A stretch of 64,000 bases of DNA from Lachnospiraceae bacterium 28-4 (GTDB taxonomy: Bacteria > Bacillota > Clostridia > Lachnospirales > Lachnospiraceae): NCBI GenBank assembly GCA_000403275.2, contig KE159599.1:1-64000 (forward strand), written 5' to 3'. A program made the translations under genes and the position numbers. Positions 16,678 to 26,110 of this stretch are shown here, piece by piece (within the stretch, counting starts at the first letter, position 1; each line of letters starts with the position of its first letter). Below the pieces are notes generated by a model. It ran no database searches and was not told the origin of the DNA. It saw nothing but the letters and a program-made list of their open reading frames with translations.

Positions 16678-16986
16678 TTGGAAAAAGATTCTGCATTGTA
16701 CCAGCTCATGGACACCTGCATGCACAGCGTCATGAACGGCATTGTAAGCAGTGACGGGGAATACCAGGCGATTCTCCGAAAGTCTGACGTATACTCCGGC
16801 GAACTGGAAAGGATGGATTTATCAAAAGAAATCCGGCTGCTGATTGACCGCTACGTCAGCGAGCAGAACGCGCTGGGCTCCCGGTTTGGGATGCTCGCCT
16901 ACCTGCTGGAATTTTCCGACTGCAAGGCCATGTTTTTGGGGAAATGCCTGCCGACAGACGCAAAAGAAATGACCACAGAATTGTAA
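16678..16986 (+). CDS. Small recombinase-associated protein (DUF6809-like, uncertain)
   Basis: A 102-residue soluble, helical protein starting at a TTG (16678) with AGGAGGG 6 bases upstream; first residues MEKDSALYQLMDTCMHSVMN. It sits between the holin-like toxin and the 3' end of a serine recombinase, a location where small uncharacterised proteins are common in Lachnospiraceae mobile elements. I recall a family named DUF6809 there but cannot confirm it. No membrane segment or catalytic motif. Probably an accessory gene of the decayed element. Confidence 0.6.
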   Translation: MEKDSALYQLMDTCMHSVMNGIVSSDGEYQAILRKSDVYSGELERMDLSKEIRLLIDRYVSEQNALGSRFGMLAYLLEFSDCKAMFLGKCLPTDAKEMTTEL

Positions 16987-17050
16987 CCGCAAAGTGCCGG
17001 ACAGGACGGAAAGGCTGCGCCACAGCCCTTCCGCCCTGTCCCTCTTTCGT

Positions 17051-18547
17051 TTAGATGAATATCCATACCTCCAGTTCCGCATACCTGTTGGATTTTGACC
17101 ACTGCGGGTGTTTCCTGAACCACGCCCGCTCGTCATCCGGCGTGACCGTTATCTTCTTAAAATAAACAGGGGAACCGGCATCATCCAGTCCCCCTCCCGC
17201 ATCGGGGCTTAAGTTTAAGAGCCACTCGAAGCGGTCTTCATAAACCCTCACCCCTGACACATATTTATCCATTTCCTCTTCCGAAAACTCGCCATCCTCC
17301 GGCATGGCGGACTGCCCCATGAGCCTTTGCAGGTTTTCCAGCTTGCCGCTCACATCCGCCTCCGTGGCGGGCTCCACGTCCCCGTACTGCGCCATCCGCT
17401 GCTCCAGTTCCGCGATCCGCTCCCCAACCTCCTGCTGCTTGCGGCTGAATACCTCTTTCGGTATCTCGTTGTTCATCCTCATGTCGAGCAGCGTCTCGTA
17501 GCGCCCCTGCTCCTTTTTCAGCTTTTCCTCTATGATGGATTTATCCCGCAGCACTTCCGTCTGCCCCACCCCTGCCGCGCCGAGGCCGAGGATTGCCGCC
17601 GCTTCCCGGAGCGTCCCCTCCGGGTCATCGAAAACGGCGTGGAGGACTTTCTGCGCCATCGTGTGTATCTTCCAGTCCTGCACCAGCGGCGCCCGGCAGA
17701 CGCCCTCGATACTCAGGCCGTTTTTCAGCCTTGCCGGAACCGTCCCCGTCCGGGTCTGGTCATAGCACTTGTAGGTGTAGGTGGTGAAGTCCCTTGACTT
17801 GGAGTGCCACCTGGTCTTTGCGAAAGCATGCCCGCACTGGCAGCGCAGCTTCCTGCGCCAGAGGTCATCCGAGTGGACGCCCCTGCTCTTCAGGCACTGC
17901 TCCATCTGCGGCCTCTTTTCCTCTATCAGTTTCTGCACCCGTTCGAATTCCTCTTTGGTGACGATGGGCTGGTGCCTGCCCTCCACGATGATGCGGTCAA
18001 GCTCCCCGTTGTTCTTCGCCCTTTTCTGTTCGAGGTAGTCCGGCACATATTCCTTCCGGTATTCCAGCTCCCCGCAGTAGAGGCGGTTCTTTAAGATATG
18101 GCTGATGGTGGCGTAATGCCACAGGCTCTTTCCCATCGCCGTAAGGTCGCCGTCTTTTTCAAGCTGCTTCTTAATCTTCTGGCTGCCGTTGCCCGCAAGG
18201 TACATATCGAAAATCTTCCTGACCGTTTTCGCCTGCGCCTCATTGATGACGTATTCCGGCCCCACCTTGTCATAGCCAAGCACGTTCCCGGTGCCGTAGA
18301 CCCCCTTTCTGGAAGGTGACCATCTGCCCCGCCTTCACCCGCATGGAGGTCTTTTTCGATTCGTTCTGTGCGAGGGTCGCCATGATGGTCAGCCGCAGCT
18401 CCCCGTCCTCATCGTTCATGGTCCATATGCCGTCCTCGGTGAAATACACCTCTATGCCCATCCGCTTCAAAAGCCGCGTCTGTTGGAGGGCGTCCACCGT
18501 GTTCCTTGCGAACCTCGACACCTCCCTCGTGACGATTAAATCAAAAT
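17051..18547 (-). pseudogene. Large serine recombinase, 5'-truncated and frameshifted
   Basis: Two overlapping frames (to 18283, and 18270-18521) together give most of a large serine recombinase. They contain the end of the catalytic domain ([16 protein letters not shown], then [20 protein letters not shown]), the recombinase domain (ILKNRLYCGELEYRKE), a zinc ribbon (CQCGHAFAKTRW) and a coiled coil. Near 18300 a run of five Gs where four would keep the frame splits the gene. The catalytic Ser region is gone: homology stops at about 18547, where AT-rich DNA carrying the GNAT/DHFR-like cassette begins. It cannot encode an active recombinase. Confidence 0.88.
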
Positions 18548-18642
18548 GCCTTTTTTATTTTGCCTTCAAAGGGGGTTCAAATGGAAAAACAAGCCAAAAT
18601 TCAATAGATTTATCCTTTATTTTATGGTATCATGTTTTAACA

Positions 18643-18654
18643 AAACTGGAAGTT
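18643..18654. repeat. 12-bp inverted repeat, left end of resistance-like cassette
   Basis: AAACTGGAAGTT here is the exact reverse complement of AACTTCCAGTTT at 19741-19752. The pair brackets the GNAT and dihydrofolate-reductase-like genes. They could be ends of a mobile cassette; no transposase is present. Confidence 0.4.
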
Positions 18655-18728
18655 GTAAAGGTAAGAGTGAAAGAACTTAACAAAAATTTCACAACTCGTT
18701 TATGCCTTGGAATGGTATGGTGAAAAAT

Positions 18729-19181
18729 ATGAAAGAATATACTTATGTTACTTTAAGACAAAAATCCGAATTAAAAGAAGCCGCAGCGGCATGGTTTCAT
18801 GATAAATGGGGAGTACCACAAGAAGCTTATCTTGAATGTATGAAAGCCTATATCAATAATGAAACAGAATATGGTTGGTATCTTTGTTTAGACAGCGGGC
18901 GCATTGCAGGCGGTCTTGGTGTAATTGAAAATGATTTTCATGACAGGAAAGACCTTGCGCCAAATGTATGTGCGGTATATACAGAAAAGGAATATCGTTG
19001 TCAAGGAATTGCGGGACAATTACTTGATATTGTTGTGAAGGATATGAAGTCCAAAGGAATTACTCCTATTTATTTGATTACAGACCATACAAGTTTTTAC
19101 GAAAGATATGGCTGGGAATTTTTGTGTATGGTTCAAGGGGATAATGAGCCTGATATGACAAGAATGTATATCCATAGATAA
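18729..19181 (+). CDS. GNAT family N-acetyltransferase
   Basis: A 150-residue GNAT enzyme. The acetyl-CoA site is visible in CAVYTEKEYRCQGIAGQLLD (R/Q-x-x-G-x-G/A type), followed by the C-terminal YLITDHTSFYERYGWEF characteristic of the family. I use the ATG at 18729; a GTG at 18720 and an ATG at 18702 are in frame and no strong ribosome binding site decides. The gene interrupts the serine-recombinase remnant together with the dihydrofolate-reductase-like gene, has lower GC than the recombinase, and lies between short inverted repeats, so it is imported cargo. Substrate unknown. Confidence 0.85.
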   Translation: MKEYTYVTLRQKSELKEAAAAWFHDKWGVPQEAYLECMKAYINNETEYGWYLCLDSGRIAGGLGVIENDFHDRKDLAPNVCAVYTEKEYRCQGIAGQLLDIVVKDMKSKGITPIYLITDHTSFYERYGWEFLCMVQGDNEPDMTRMYIHR

Positions 19182-19211
19182 AATTCGTTTTATGAGTCGA
19201 AAGGAGAACTT

Positions 19212-19742
19212 ATGAAAAAAGTTAGTCTGTTTATAGCGATGAGCCTTGACGGATATATTGCAGACAGTAAAGGCAGCGTGAGTTGGCTGGCCGGACAGGG
19301 CAACGATGATGATAACATTGACTCATATTCGAAATTTGTGAATGATATTGATACTGTAATAATGGGCTGGAACACCTATCATCAAATTGTCACTGAACTT
19401 TCACCGAATGAATGGGTCTATCATGATTTTACAACCTATGTTGTAACACACAACCCCAAAATATCTTCTGATAAAATTCATTTTACCAATGAATGCCCCG
19501 TTGCGCTGGTAAAAAAACTACGAGAAGAAAATGGAAAAGGTATTTGGATATGTGGTGGTGCAAACCTAATCCAGCAGTTAGTAAAAAAGGATGTCATTGA
19601 TTGTTATTATATTACTGTGATTCCGACGATTTTGGGTTCGGGCATTCGGCTTTTCGAAAAAGCTGACCATGAAATTAAGTTAAAGCTGCTCAAAACACAA
19701 TCGTATAATGGTATGACGGATTTGCTCTATATAAAAAGATAA
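19212..19742 (+). CDS. Dihydrofolate reductase family protein (RibD C-terminal type)
   Basis: A 176-residue protein with the RibD_C/DHFR-like fold: MKKVSLFIAMSLDGYIADSK at the start, IDTVIMGWNTYHQI, and IWICGGANLIQQLVKKDVID with the NADPH-binding Gly-Gly. AAAGGAG precedes the ATG. Proteins of this type are NADPH-dependent reductases related to RibD and are often found in mobile cassettes; true trimethoprim resistance is not implied. It follows the GNAT gene by 30 bases and ends at a strong terminator, so the two probably form one transcript. Confidence 0.85.
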   Translation: MKKVSLFIAMSLDGYIADSKGSVSWLAGQGNDDDNIDSYSKFVNDIDTVIMGWNTYHQIVTELSPNEWVYHDFTTYVVTHNPKISSDKIHFTNECPVALVKKLREENGKGIWICGGANLIQQLVKKDVIDCYYITVIPTILGSGIRLFEKADHEIKLKLLKTQSYNGMTDLLYIKR

Positions 19743-19752
19743 CTTCCAGTTT
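19741..19752. repeat. 12-bp inverted repeat, right end of resistance-like cassette
   Basis: AACTTCCAGTTT, perfect reverse complement of 18643-18654. It overlaps the last base or two of the reductase stop codon. Confidence 0.4.
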
Positions 19753-19759
19753 GGATTTA

Positions 19760-19790
19760 AATCCCCTGCGGCAGTATGTCGCAGGGGATT
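19760..19790 (+). terminator. Terminator after the DHFR-like gene
   Basis: AATCCCCTGCG and CGCAGGGGATT form a perfect 11-bp stem around a 9-base loop, 18 bases after the reductase stop. The stretch after the stem (ACGCTTTAATC) has only a short T run. Confidence 0.6.
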
Positions 19791-20496
19791 ACGCTTTAAT
19801 CTCCATCCCGTTTTTAAAGGTAAACCGCACATCGTCCTTGCCGTAGACCGTCATGAAATCCACCATGGCATACCATGCCGCCTCGTCAAAATAATCCACC
19901 TGCTCCGGCAGACCCCGCAGCACATCCATGAAGTTCTCCATTATTTTCCGCTGCGCTTGTTTCTCCGTGATGGCTGCCTGCACTTCCTCCAGCCGTAATT
20001 TCGCCGTTTCAAACCGCCCCACCAGGGCATCGTAGCGTTTTGCGTATTCGCCCTGGTTCTGTGCGACGCGGGCATTCTCACCGATACATTTCTGTATTAA
20101 TTCCGCCGCCACGTTCATCTCCCCGTTAAGCTGCCGAGCCTCCGCCTCCAGCTCCCCGGTTTCAAATGCCGTGTCTTTGACTTCCCCAAAGCCTACAAGG
20201 ATGAGGTCTTTCTCTTTCCCTATGATGTTCAGTGCCTTTATGAAAAGCCGTTTGATGGTTTCCTCGTCCAGATGCGGCGTGGTGCATTTCTCCCCGCCGT
20301 CAAATTTATGGTTGCACTGCCAGACCACCCTGCGGTATTTGTCGTTGGAAAAAATCTTTCTGCAGATTTTGATATCGGTATCATTATATGCAATCAGCCG
20401 AATAACATCAAGTATTGCTTTATAAGATATTAGGGCTTTTCCGAATGTAGAAAAGCATATTCTGAAATGCCAGGTTATAAGAAAAGAACTACGCAA
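19789..20496 (-). pseudogene. Second large serine recombinase, only the C-terminal zinc-ribbon/coiled-coil part
   Basis: From about residue 42 this 235-codon frame matches the C-terminal part of a large serine recombinase: SNDKYRRVVWQCNHKFDGGE, then KCTTPHLDEETIKRLFIKAL, a coiled coil, and a terminal YGKDDVRFTFKNGMEIK. The first 41 residues (MRSSFLITWHFRICF...) are unrelated out-of-context sequence, so the catalytic and recombinase domains have been deleted. It is a different recombinase from the one at 17051. Together they show the island once contained at least two site-specific recombinases, both now dead. Confidence 0.8.
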
Positions 20497-20498
20497 GC

Positions 20499-20970
20499 AA
20501 CCCTTTTCTCCTGCTATCGATATTTCATTCTATTTTTGCTATTTTTTCTGTATACTATCACGCAAAACTACCATATTATCACGTAAACTCATATACAAAC
20601 ACGAAAACTCCGAGCCATTTCCGTGTTTATATCATATCCCCCGTCTTTCAACAGCATTTTCAGCCAAACTGATACCCTTTTCCACAAAAACCAACAATAT
20701 CCTACCCCCTTTTACCTTTCCGCTTTATACTATCACGGAGACCCCTGACTTTTGCGTGATAGTATACTTTTGCCTGATAGTACGATTTTCTCCCCAATCG
20801 CCACCTTTTCAGCAGCGTTAAAAAACACAAAAATAGGGGCCCACCACCCACCGTGATGAACCCCACCAAACCTCAAAATCCCTTGATTTTAAGCCATTCT
20901 TCAATACTTTTGCCTGTTAGTACCAAAATTCCTATGGCATCAATTTAAGATTGCCGCCTGTGCCGCTGCC
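20499..20970. repeat. Long direct repeat, copy 2, overlapping the ppdK 3' end (right island boundary)
   Basis: Partner of 12908-13362. The last ~30 bases are the real ppdK C-terminal codons; the rest is ppdK's downstream non-coding DNA. The TACTATCACG-type motifs are conserved here too, for example TATACTATCACGG...GCGTGATAGTATA near 20728-20766, which could fold as a hairpin. The two copies bound the Qat/recombinase island. No gene is seen in 20497-20939. Confidence 0.8.
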
Positions 20971-23558
20971 AACCTTGCAATCGGTACACGGAACGGTGAA
21001 CAGGACACATAATTCAACCCAACCTTATGACAGAACTCTACGGAAGAAGGATCTCCGCCATGCTCGCCGCAGATGCCAAGCTTCAGATCCGGCCTTGTAG
21101 CCCTTCCTTTTTCCGCTGCCATCTTAACAAGCTGTCCTACGCCATTCTGATCCAGTTTTGCAAACGGATCGGACTCATAAATCTTGCTCTTATAGTAAGA
21201 TGTCAGGAATTTGCCCGCATCGTCACGTGAGAAACCAAAGGTCATCTGAGTCAGATCGTTGGTTCCGAAGGAGAAGAATTCGGCCTCCTCCGCTACCTCA
21301 TTTGCCAGAAGCGCTGCTCTCGGAATCTCGATCATCGTACCTACATGATACTTAATATCCGAATTTTTCTCTTTCTTAACCGCTTCCGCAACATCTACAA
21401 CCACTTCTTTTACATATTTCAATTCTTTCTTATCGCCTACCAGGGGAATCATGATCTCGGGCACAACATCATAGCCTTTTTCTTCCTTTACTTCGATAGC
21501 TGCTTCCATTACCGCACGTGTCTGCATTCTCGCTATTTCAGGATAGGTTACGGACAGACGGCACCCTCTATGGCCCATCATAGGATTGAACTCATGCAGC
21601 GCATCACAGGTAGCCTTTACTTCCTCTACCGTAAGATTCATATCCTTTGCCAGATCTTCAATATCCTTCTCGTCCGTAGGAACGAATTCGTGAAGCGGAG
21701 GATCAAGGAAACGAATCGTTACCGGTCTTCCTTCCATTACTTCATACAAGGCTTTAAAGTCACCTTTCTGGAAAGGAATCAACTCTGATAAAGCCGCCTC
21801 TCTCGCCTCTACCGTCGATGAAAGGATCATCTTACGGATCTTTGGAATCCTCTCCGGCTCAAAGAACATATGCTCTGTACGGCAAAGGCCGATGCCTTCT
21901 GCGCCAAGCTTCACTGCATTGGCAGCATCCATCGGAGTATCCGCATTCGTGCGTACTTTCAAGGTACGGAACTGATCCGCCCAAGCCATAATTCTTCGGA
22001 AGTTTCCAGTAATACCAGCTTCTACCGTTTTAATATCGCCTTTATAGATCTTACCGGTAGAACCATCCAGGGATATATAATCGCCTTCTTTAAAATGATA
22101 TCCGCCGAGTTCAAAGGTCTTGCCCGCCTCGTCTATAATAATATCCCCGCATCCTGATACGCAGCAGGTTCCCATACCGCGTGCAACTACCGCCGCATGG
22201 CTTGTCATACCGCCTCTGACCGTCAGAACTCCTTCTGCCGCATGCATTCCTTCGATATCTTCCGGCGAAGTCTCAAGACGCACCAGAATAACTCTTTCAT
22301 CCCTTTCATGCGCCAGCACCGCATCCTCCGCGTTAAAGTATACTTTTCCTGCCGCTGCCCCGGGAGATGCCGGAAGAGCCTGTCCAATCACTTCGCCTTT
22401 CTTCAGCGCATCTACGTCAAAGTTCGGATGAAGCAGCTGATCCAAAGATTTTGCTTCGATTCGGCATACCGCCTCTTCCGGTGTGATCATACCTTCATCC
22501 ACCAGATCACAGGCAATCTGAATCGCTGCCCCTGCGGTACGTTTTCCGTTACGCGTCTGAAGGAAGAACAATTTGCCGTCTTCAATGGTAAATTCCATAT
22601 CCTGCATATCTTTGTAATGTGCTTCCAGTTTATTTGCGATCTCCATGAATTTCCCGTAGCATTCCGGCATATCTTCCTGTAATTTCGTAATGGGCTGAGG
22701 AGTACGAATTCCTGCCACAACGTCTTCACCCTGTGCATTGATCAGATATTCCCCGTAAATTCCCTTTGCTCCCGTGGAAGGATTCCTTGTAAATGCAACG
22801 CCTGTTCCTGATGTATTTCCCATATTGCCGAATACCATCGCCTGAACATTTACCGCCGTACCCCAGTCACCCGGAATATCGTTCATCCTGCGGTATACGA
22901 TAGCCCTGTCATTATCCCATGAACGGAATACCGCTTTCACGGCTTCCATCAGCTGCACTCTCGGCTCCTGCGGGAAATCGCTGCCCATTTTATCCTTGTA
23001 AATCTGTTTAAATTTCTTAATGACTTCCTGTAAATCTTCTGCAGTCAGTTCCGTATCAAAATTAACCCCCTTGCTGTCCTTGATCTCATCGAGAATTCTT
23101 TCAAAATAAGACTTGGGTATTTCCATTACCACGTCGGAGAACATCTGGATGAATCTACGGTAGGAATCATATGCAAATCTGGGATTTCCGGTCTTTTTTG
23201 CAAATCCTTCCACCGCCACATCTGTAAGTCCCAGATTCAGGATTGTGTCCATCATTCCGGGCATGGACGCCCTTGCGCCGGAACGCACGGATACCAGAAG
23301 CGGATTCTCCGTATCCCCGAATTTCTTTCCCTGCTTTTGCTCAAGCCCTTCCAAAGCTTCAAAAATCTGCGCCTCAATCTCTTCCGAGATTTTTCTCCCC
23401 TGATTATAATAATCAGTACATGCTTCCGTCGTTACCGTAAATCCTTGCGGTATCGGCAGACCCAGCCTTGTCATCTCAGCCAGATTCGCCCCCTTCCCCC
23501 CTAAAAGGTTCCTCATGTCCGCACTGCCTTCTTCAAATAAGTAAACCCATTTTGCCAT
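20940..23558 (-). CDS. ppdK: Pyruvate, phosphate dikinase
   Basis: An 872-residue full-length PPDK interconverting pyruvate, ATP and phosphate with phosphoenolpyruvate, AMP and pyrophosphate. N-terminal ATP-grasp nucleotide-binding domain (GGKGANLAEMTRLGLPIPQG at the start, VSVRSGARASMPGMMDTILN). The central phosphohistidine domain has GGMTSHAAVVARGMGTCC. The C-terminal PEP/pyruvate barrel has FSFGTNDLTQMTFGFSRDD and the catalytic Cys in LGICGEHGGDP. Length is normal for the family. The 3' end coincides with the island boundary: the last codons are duplicated at 13330-13362. Confidence 0.97.
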   Translation of the reverse strand: MAKWVYLFEEGSADMRNLLGGKGANLAEMTRLGLPIPQGFTVTTEACTDYYNQGRKISEEIEAQIFEALEGLEQKQGKKFGDTENPLLVSVRSGARASMPGMMDTILNLGLTDVAVEGFAKKTGNPRFAYDSYRRFIQMFSDVVMEIPKSYFERILDEIKDSKGVNFDTELTAEDLQEVIKKFKQIYKDKMGSDFPQEPRVQLMEAVKAVFRSWDNDRAIVYRRMNDIPGDWGTAVNVQAMVFGNMGNTSGTGVAFTRNPSTGAKGIYGEYLINAQGEDVVAGIRTPQPITKLQEDMPECYGKFMEIANKLEAHYKDMQDMEFTIEDGKLFFLQTRNGKRTAGAAIQIACDLVDEGMITPEEAVCRIEAKSLDQLLHPNFDVDALKKGEVIGQALPASPGAAAGKVYFNAEDAVLAHERDERVILVRLETSPEDIEGMHAAEGVLTVRGGMTSHAAVVARGMGTCCVSGCGDIIIDEAGKTFELGGYHFKEGDYISLDGSTGKIYKGDIKTVEAGITGNFRRIMAWADQFRTLKVRTNADTPMDAANAVKLGAEGIGLCRTEHMFFEPERIPKIRKMILSSTVEAREAALSELIPFQKGDFKALYEVMEGRPVTIRFLDPPLHEFVPTDEKDIEDLAKDMNLTVEEVKATCDALHEFNPMMGHRGCRLSVTYPEIARMQTRAVMEAAIEVKEEKGYDVVPEIMIPLVGDKKELKYVKEVVVDVAEAVKKEKNSDIKYHVGTMIEIPRAALLANEVAEEAEFFSFGTNDLTQMTFGFSRDDAGKFLTSYYKSKIYESDPFAKLDQNGVGQLVKMAAEKGRATRPDLKLGICGEHGGDPSSVEFCHKVGLNYVSCSPFRVPIARLAAAQAAILN

Positions 23559-23632
23559 TTCTTGCCCTCTCTTTACTTAAAATTTTCCTTAGGTAAATAC
23601 CCCGGTCCGCACATTCATGCGATCTTTTTACA

Positions 23633-24769
23633 TTATACCATATTATAGCAACTTTGTACTCCAAAATGGAAAAAAAATTCAGAAACCGTAAACCACCCCT
23701 TCAACAACTCGCTTTCTCCTCCCGACACGGGAATACGGTAAAAATAATCGTTATTTCCCGTTTCTTCATCCGTTTCCGCAATGGCTTCATAATAAAGATA
23801 GCCGTCCCCAGGAATAAAATGCATAATTCCCCAGTATTCCCTTTCCTTCAGACTCCCGATCTTCCTTATGCCGCCTTCCATGGAAACCGCCACAATCTCT
23901 CCCGCCAAAACCATATATGCTTCGTCCTCCCATATCAAAACAGAATAATTGGCAGAACCGGTAAAATCTACGGGAATCTCTTTTTCCACTTTCCCCGTCT
24001 CCCCGTTTCTAATCTGTAAACGATAGATGTAAGTACGGTAATCATAGCCTTCCGGCGTTTGGGCAAGGGTAAAGCAATAAAATTTTCCGTCCGCAAAAGA
24101 AACGTTCTCTATATACCCTTGCTCATTCTCCCTCCCATACAAAGCCACAGTCTCATCCCTGCCGGTTGTTAAATGGATACGGCCCAAAAGATTCCCATCC
24201 TCCGCATCCATCCCCTTATAATACATATAATTCCCATCATAGCCGAGAATCTCATCAATACGATCGGAATCAAGTTCTCTGCGTTCCTTCGTATTCACAT
24301 CCACACAGGCATAGCGCATACGGTAATTTCCATCATACTCATAGCCGTAAAACAGCTTATCCCCCACCAGCTTTTCATGTCCGGCCCCGGCCAGAAACAC
24401 GTCTCCCGCCAGCGTTTCCTCATGGCTTCCATCCAAATCAGAGCGCTTGATCTCCAGCAATTCATCCGTCAGGCTGTCATATGCCTCCTGCACCTTTTCC
24501 ACATAATAAATTTTGTCCTCCCATATGGTAAAAATGCTGCTTTCCTGATGAATCGGCTCCCCATAGGGCGCGTTTACCCCCGCATATACCTTTCCATCAT
24601 AAGCACACATATTGGAAAAACCTCTTATGGGCCGGTAGACGGGTTCCTCTTCCCGGCTATCCCTTCCTGCAAAAAATACAATTCCTGCCGCCAGTAAAAG
24701 AACCGCCGCCCCTATGATCCCTGCTCTGCCTCTGTCCGCTCTGTCTTTTATCCTCATCTTCGTAACCAT
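23633..24769 (-). CDS. Membrane-anchored beta-propeller-like protein (DUF5050-like)
   Basis: A 378-residue protein with a short basic N-terminus, one membrane span (IIGAAVLLLAAGIVFFAGRD) and a long extracytoplasmic part built from repeating Tyr/Gly/Asp blades (YDGKVYAGVNAPYGE, IWEDKIYYVEKV, VGDKLFYGYEYDGNYRMRYA, YDGNYMYYKGMD, FADGKFYCFTLAQ, GDGYLYYEAIAE). The pattern resembles the DUF5050/WG-type beta-propeller proteins of Clostridia. No catalytic motif. It ends 75 bases upstream of ppdK on the same strand but has no evident functional link to it. Confidence 0.65.
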   Translation of the reverse strand: MVTKMRIKDRADRGRAGIIGAAVLLLAAGIVFFAGRDSREEEPVYRPIRGFSNMCAYDGKVYAGVNAPYGEPIHQESSIFTIWEDKIYYVEKVQEAYDSLTDELLEIKRSDLDGSHEETLAGDVFLAGAGHEKLVGDKLFYGYEYDGNYRMRYACVDVNTKERRELDSDRIDEILGYDGNYMYYKGMDAEDGNLLGRIHLTTGRDETVALYGRENEQGYIENVSFADGKFYCFTLAQTPEGYDYRTYIYRLQIRNGETGKVEKEIPVDFTGSANYSVLIWEDEAYMVLAGEIVAVSMEGGIRKIGSLKEREYWGIMHFIPGDGYLYYEAIAETDEETGNNDYFYRIPVSGGESELLKGWFTVSEFFFHFGVQSCYNMV

Positions 24770-24828
24770 GCCTTTTCCGTTCCCTGTAAACTCTCACGCC
24801 GCTTCCCAGCTTCCCATGTCCGTATCTT

Positions 24829-25452
24829 CTACCGGATAAAATTCGTTTTAACCGGAGTCTCTGCTTCCGGTGCATCGATTCCCGCCTTTTTTCCTGCTTC
24901 TATACACTTTAACATCCAAGCCATATTTCTGCCAAGCGTGCGCATAATCTGCATTCCCTCCAAATCCTGCTTCACTTCCTCCGGCGTATTCCCATGCACC
25001 ATCGTCCAATATTTCGATGATACTACAGGCATATTTCTTATGGAAAAATATTTATTGATCTCATCAATGCTCGCCGTAGTTCCTGCCCTCCTTGCGGAAA
25101 CTACCGCTGCTGCCGGCTTATATACAAAGCATTTTCCAGCCGCATAAAACATCCGGTCGAGCAGCGCGATCAAAGCGCCGTTGGCCGATGCAAAATATAC
25201 CGGCGACCCTATGATGTAGCCGTCCGCGCCTTCCGCCTTCTCGATCGCCCGATTTACCGCGTCATCATCAAAAACGCAGCGCCCTTTGTTGACACATCCT
25301 CCGCAGCCGATGCACCCCCGGATCGGTTTTTTCCCAAGCTGGAACATTTCCGTCTCTATTCCTTCCTCTTCCAATATACGCGCCGCTTCGCTGAGGGCGG
25401 TAAAAGTACAGCCCGCCTCATTCGGGCTTCCATTGATCAATAATACTTTCAT
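24829..25452 (-). CDS. Flavodoxin-like NADPH-dependent FMN reductase with cysteine cluster
   Basis: A 207-residue flavoprotein. The flavodoxin-like phosphate-binding loop is MKVLLINGSPNEAGCTFTAL; a CIGCGGCVNKGRC segment follows at about residues 47-59, typical of iron-sulfur-flavoprotein-like oxidoreductases; and GADGYIIGSPVYFASANGAL contacts the flavin ring in this family. Such enzymes reduce quinones, azo or nitro compounds, or act in redox balance; the substrate is not predictable. It stands alone between an HdeD-like gene and the propeller protein. Confidence 0.87.
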   Translation of the reverse strand: MKVLLINGSPNEAGCTFTALSEAARILEEEGIETEMFQLGKKPIRGCIGCGGCVNKGRCVFDDDAVNRAIEKAEGADGYIIGSPVYFASANGALIALLDRMFYAAGKCFVYKPAAAVVSARRAGTTASIDEINKYFSIRNMPVVSSKYWTMVHGNTPEEVKQDLEGMQIMRTLGRNMAWMLKCIEAGKKAGIDAPEAETPVKTNFIR

Positions 25453-25503
25453 GTCATTTGCTCCCTTCCTGAATATTACTCCTGTTACAACAATATGCGT
25501 TTT

Positions 25504-26100
25504 CTATTCTTCTATTTCCACCTCCACATCCAAAGCTTCCATCGTCTGCCTGATATTCCTCGCCGTTTTCGACACTCTGGAAATAATCCAGAGATCGGAT
25601 ATCCCATCGTAAACAAGAAAAATGCCAATCAACATGATTGCCGTATTCACCGCTTCAAAGGGATTGCAGACAAGCAAAACCCCCAGACCGACCGTCACCC
25701 CTCCAAGAAGCATGGCGACCCACCATTTACTGTAATCATTCTTAAACAATTCCAACGCCTGAATCAGATTGTGTACGCCATGCACTGTCACAACCACTCC
25801 AATCACCACAGGAATAATCATAATCAGCACGCCGGGATTAAAAATAATCCATCCGCCCAGCACCGTCAATATGATTCCCACAAGAAGAAGGATCTGTGAA
25901 ACCAGCCGGCCATCCCTTTGCATAAAATATGTCACCAAATTAACGATCCCGCTCAATGCCAGCACCGCCCCCAGGCCCATGCACACAACCCTGGAAGATA
26001 CATCCGGCCATACTGCCAGAGTCAGCCCAAACAAAATGCAAAAGACCGCCGATAAAATATAATTCGCCTTCAATTCCTTAAAAAACTGATACATCCGCAT
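25504..26100 (-). CDS. DUF308/HdeD-family membrane protein
   Basis: A 198-residue integral membrane protein with six hydrophobic segments in the paired arrangement of HdeD/DUF308 proteins (ILSAVFCILFGLTLAVWPDV, VCMGLGAVLALSGIVNLVTY, ILLLVGIILTVLGGWIIFNP, MLLGGVTVGLGVLLVCNPFE, MLIGIFLVYDGISDLWII), and an acidic C-terminus. HdeD was named from acid resistance in E. coli; the function in Clostridia is unknown. Its start is 11 bases from the stop of the threonine aldolase gene, so the two are probably co-transcribed. Confidence 0.85.
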   Translation of the reverse strand: MRMYQFFKELKANYILSAVFCILFGLTLAVWPDVSSRVVCMGLGAVLALSGIVNLVTYFMQRDGRLVSQILLLVGIILTVLGGWIIFNPGVLIMIIPVVIGVVVTVHGVHNLIQALELFKNDYSKWWVAMLLGGVTVGLGVLLVCNPFEAVNTAIMLIGIFLVYDGISDLWIISRVSKTARNIRQTMEALDVEVEIEE

Positions 26101-26110
26101 CCTCTCCTTT

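Noticed and set aside
16557-16754. 65-codon plus-strand frame before the small recombinase-associated gene
   Set aside because: Overlaps the better-supported TTG start at 16678 and has no ribosome binding site.
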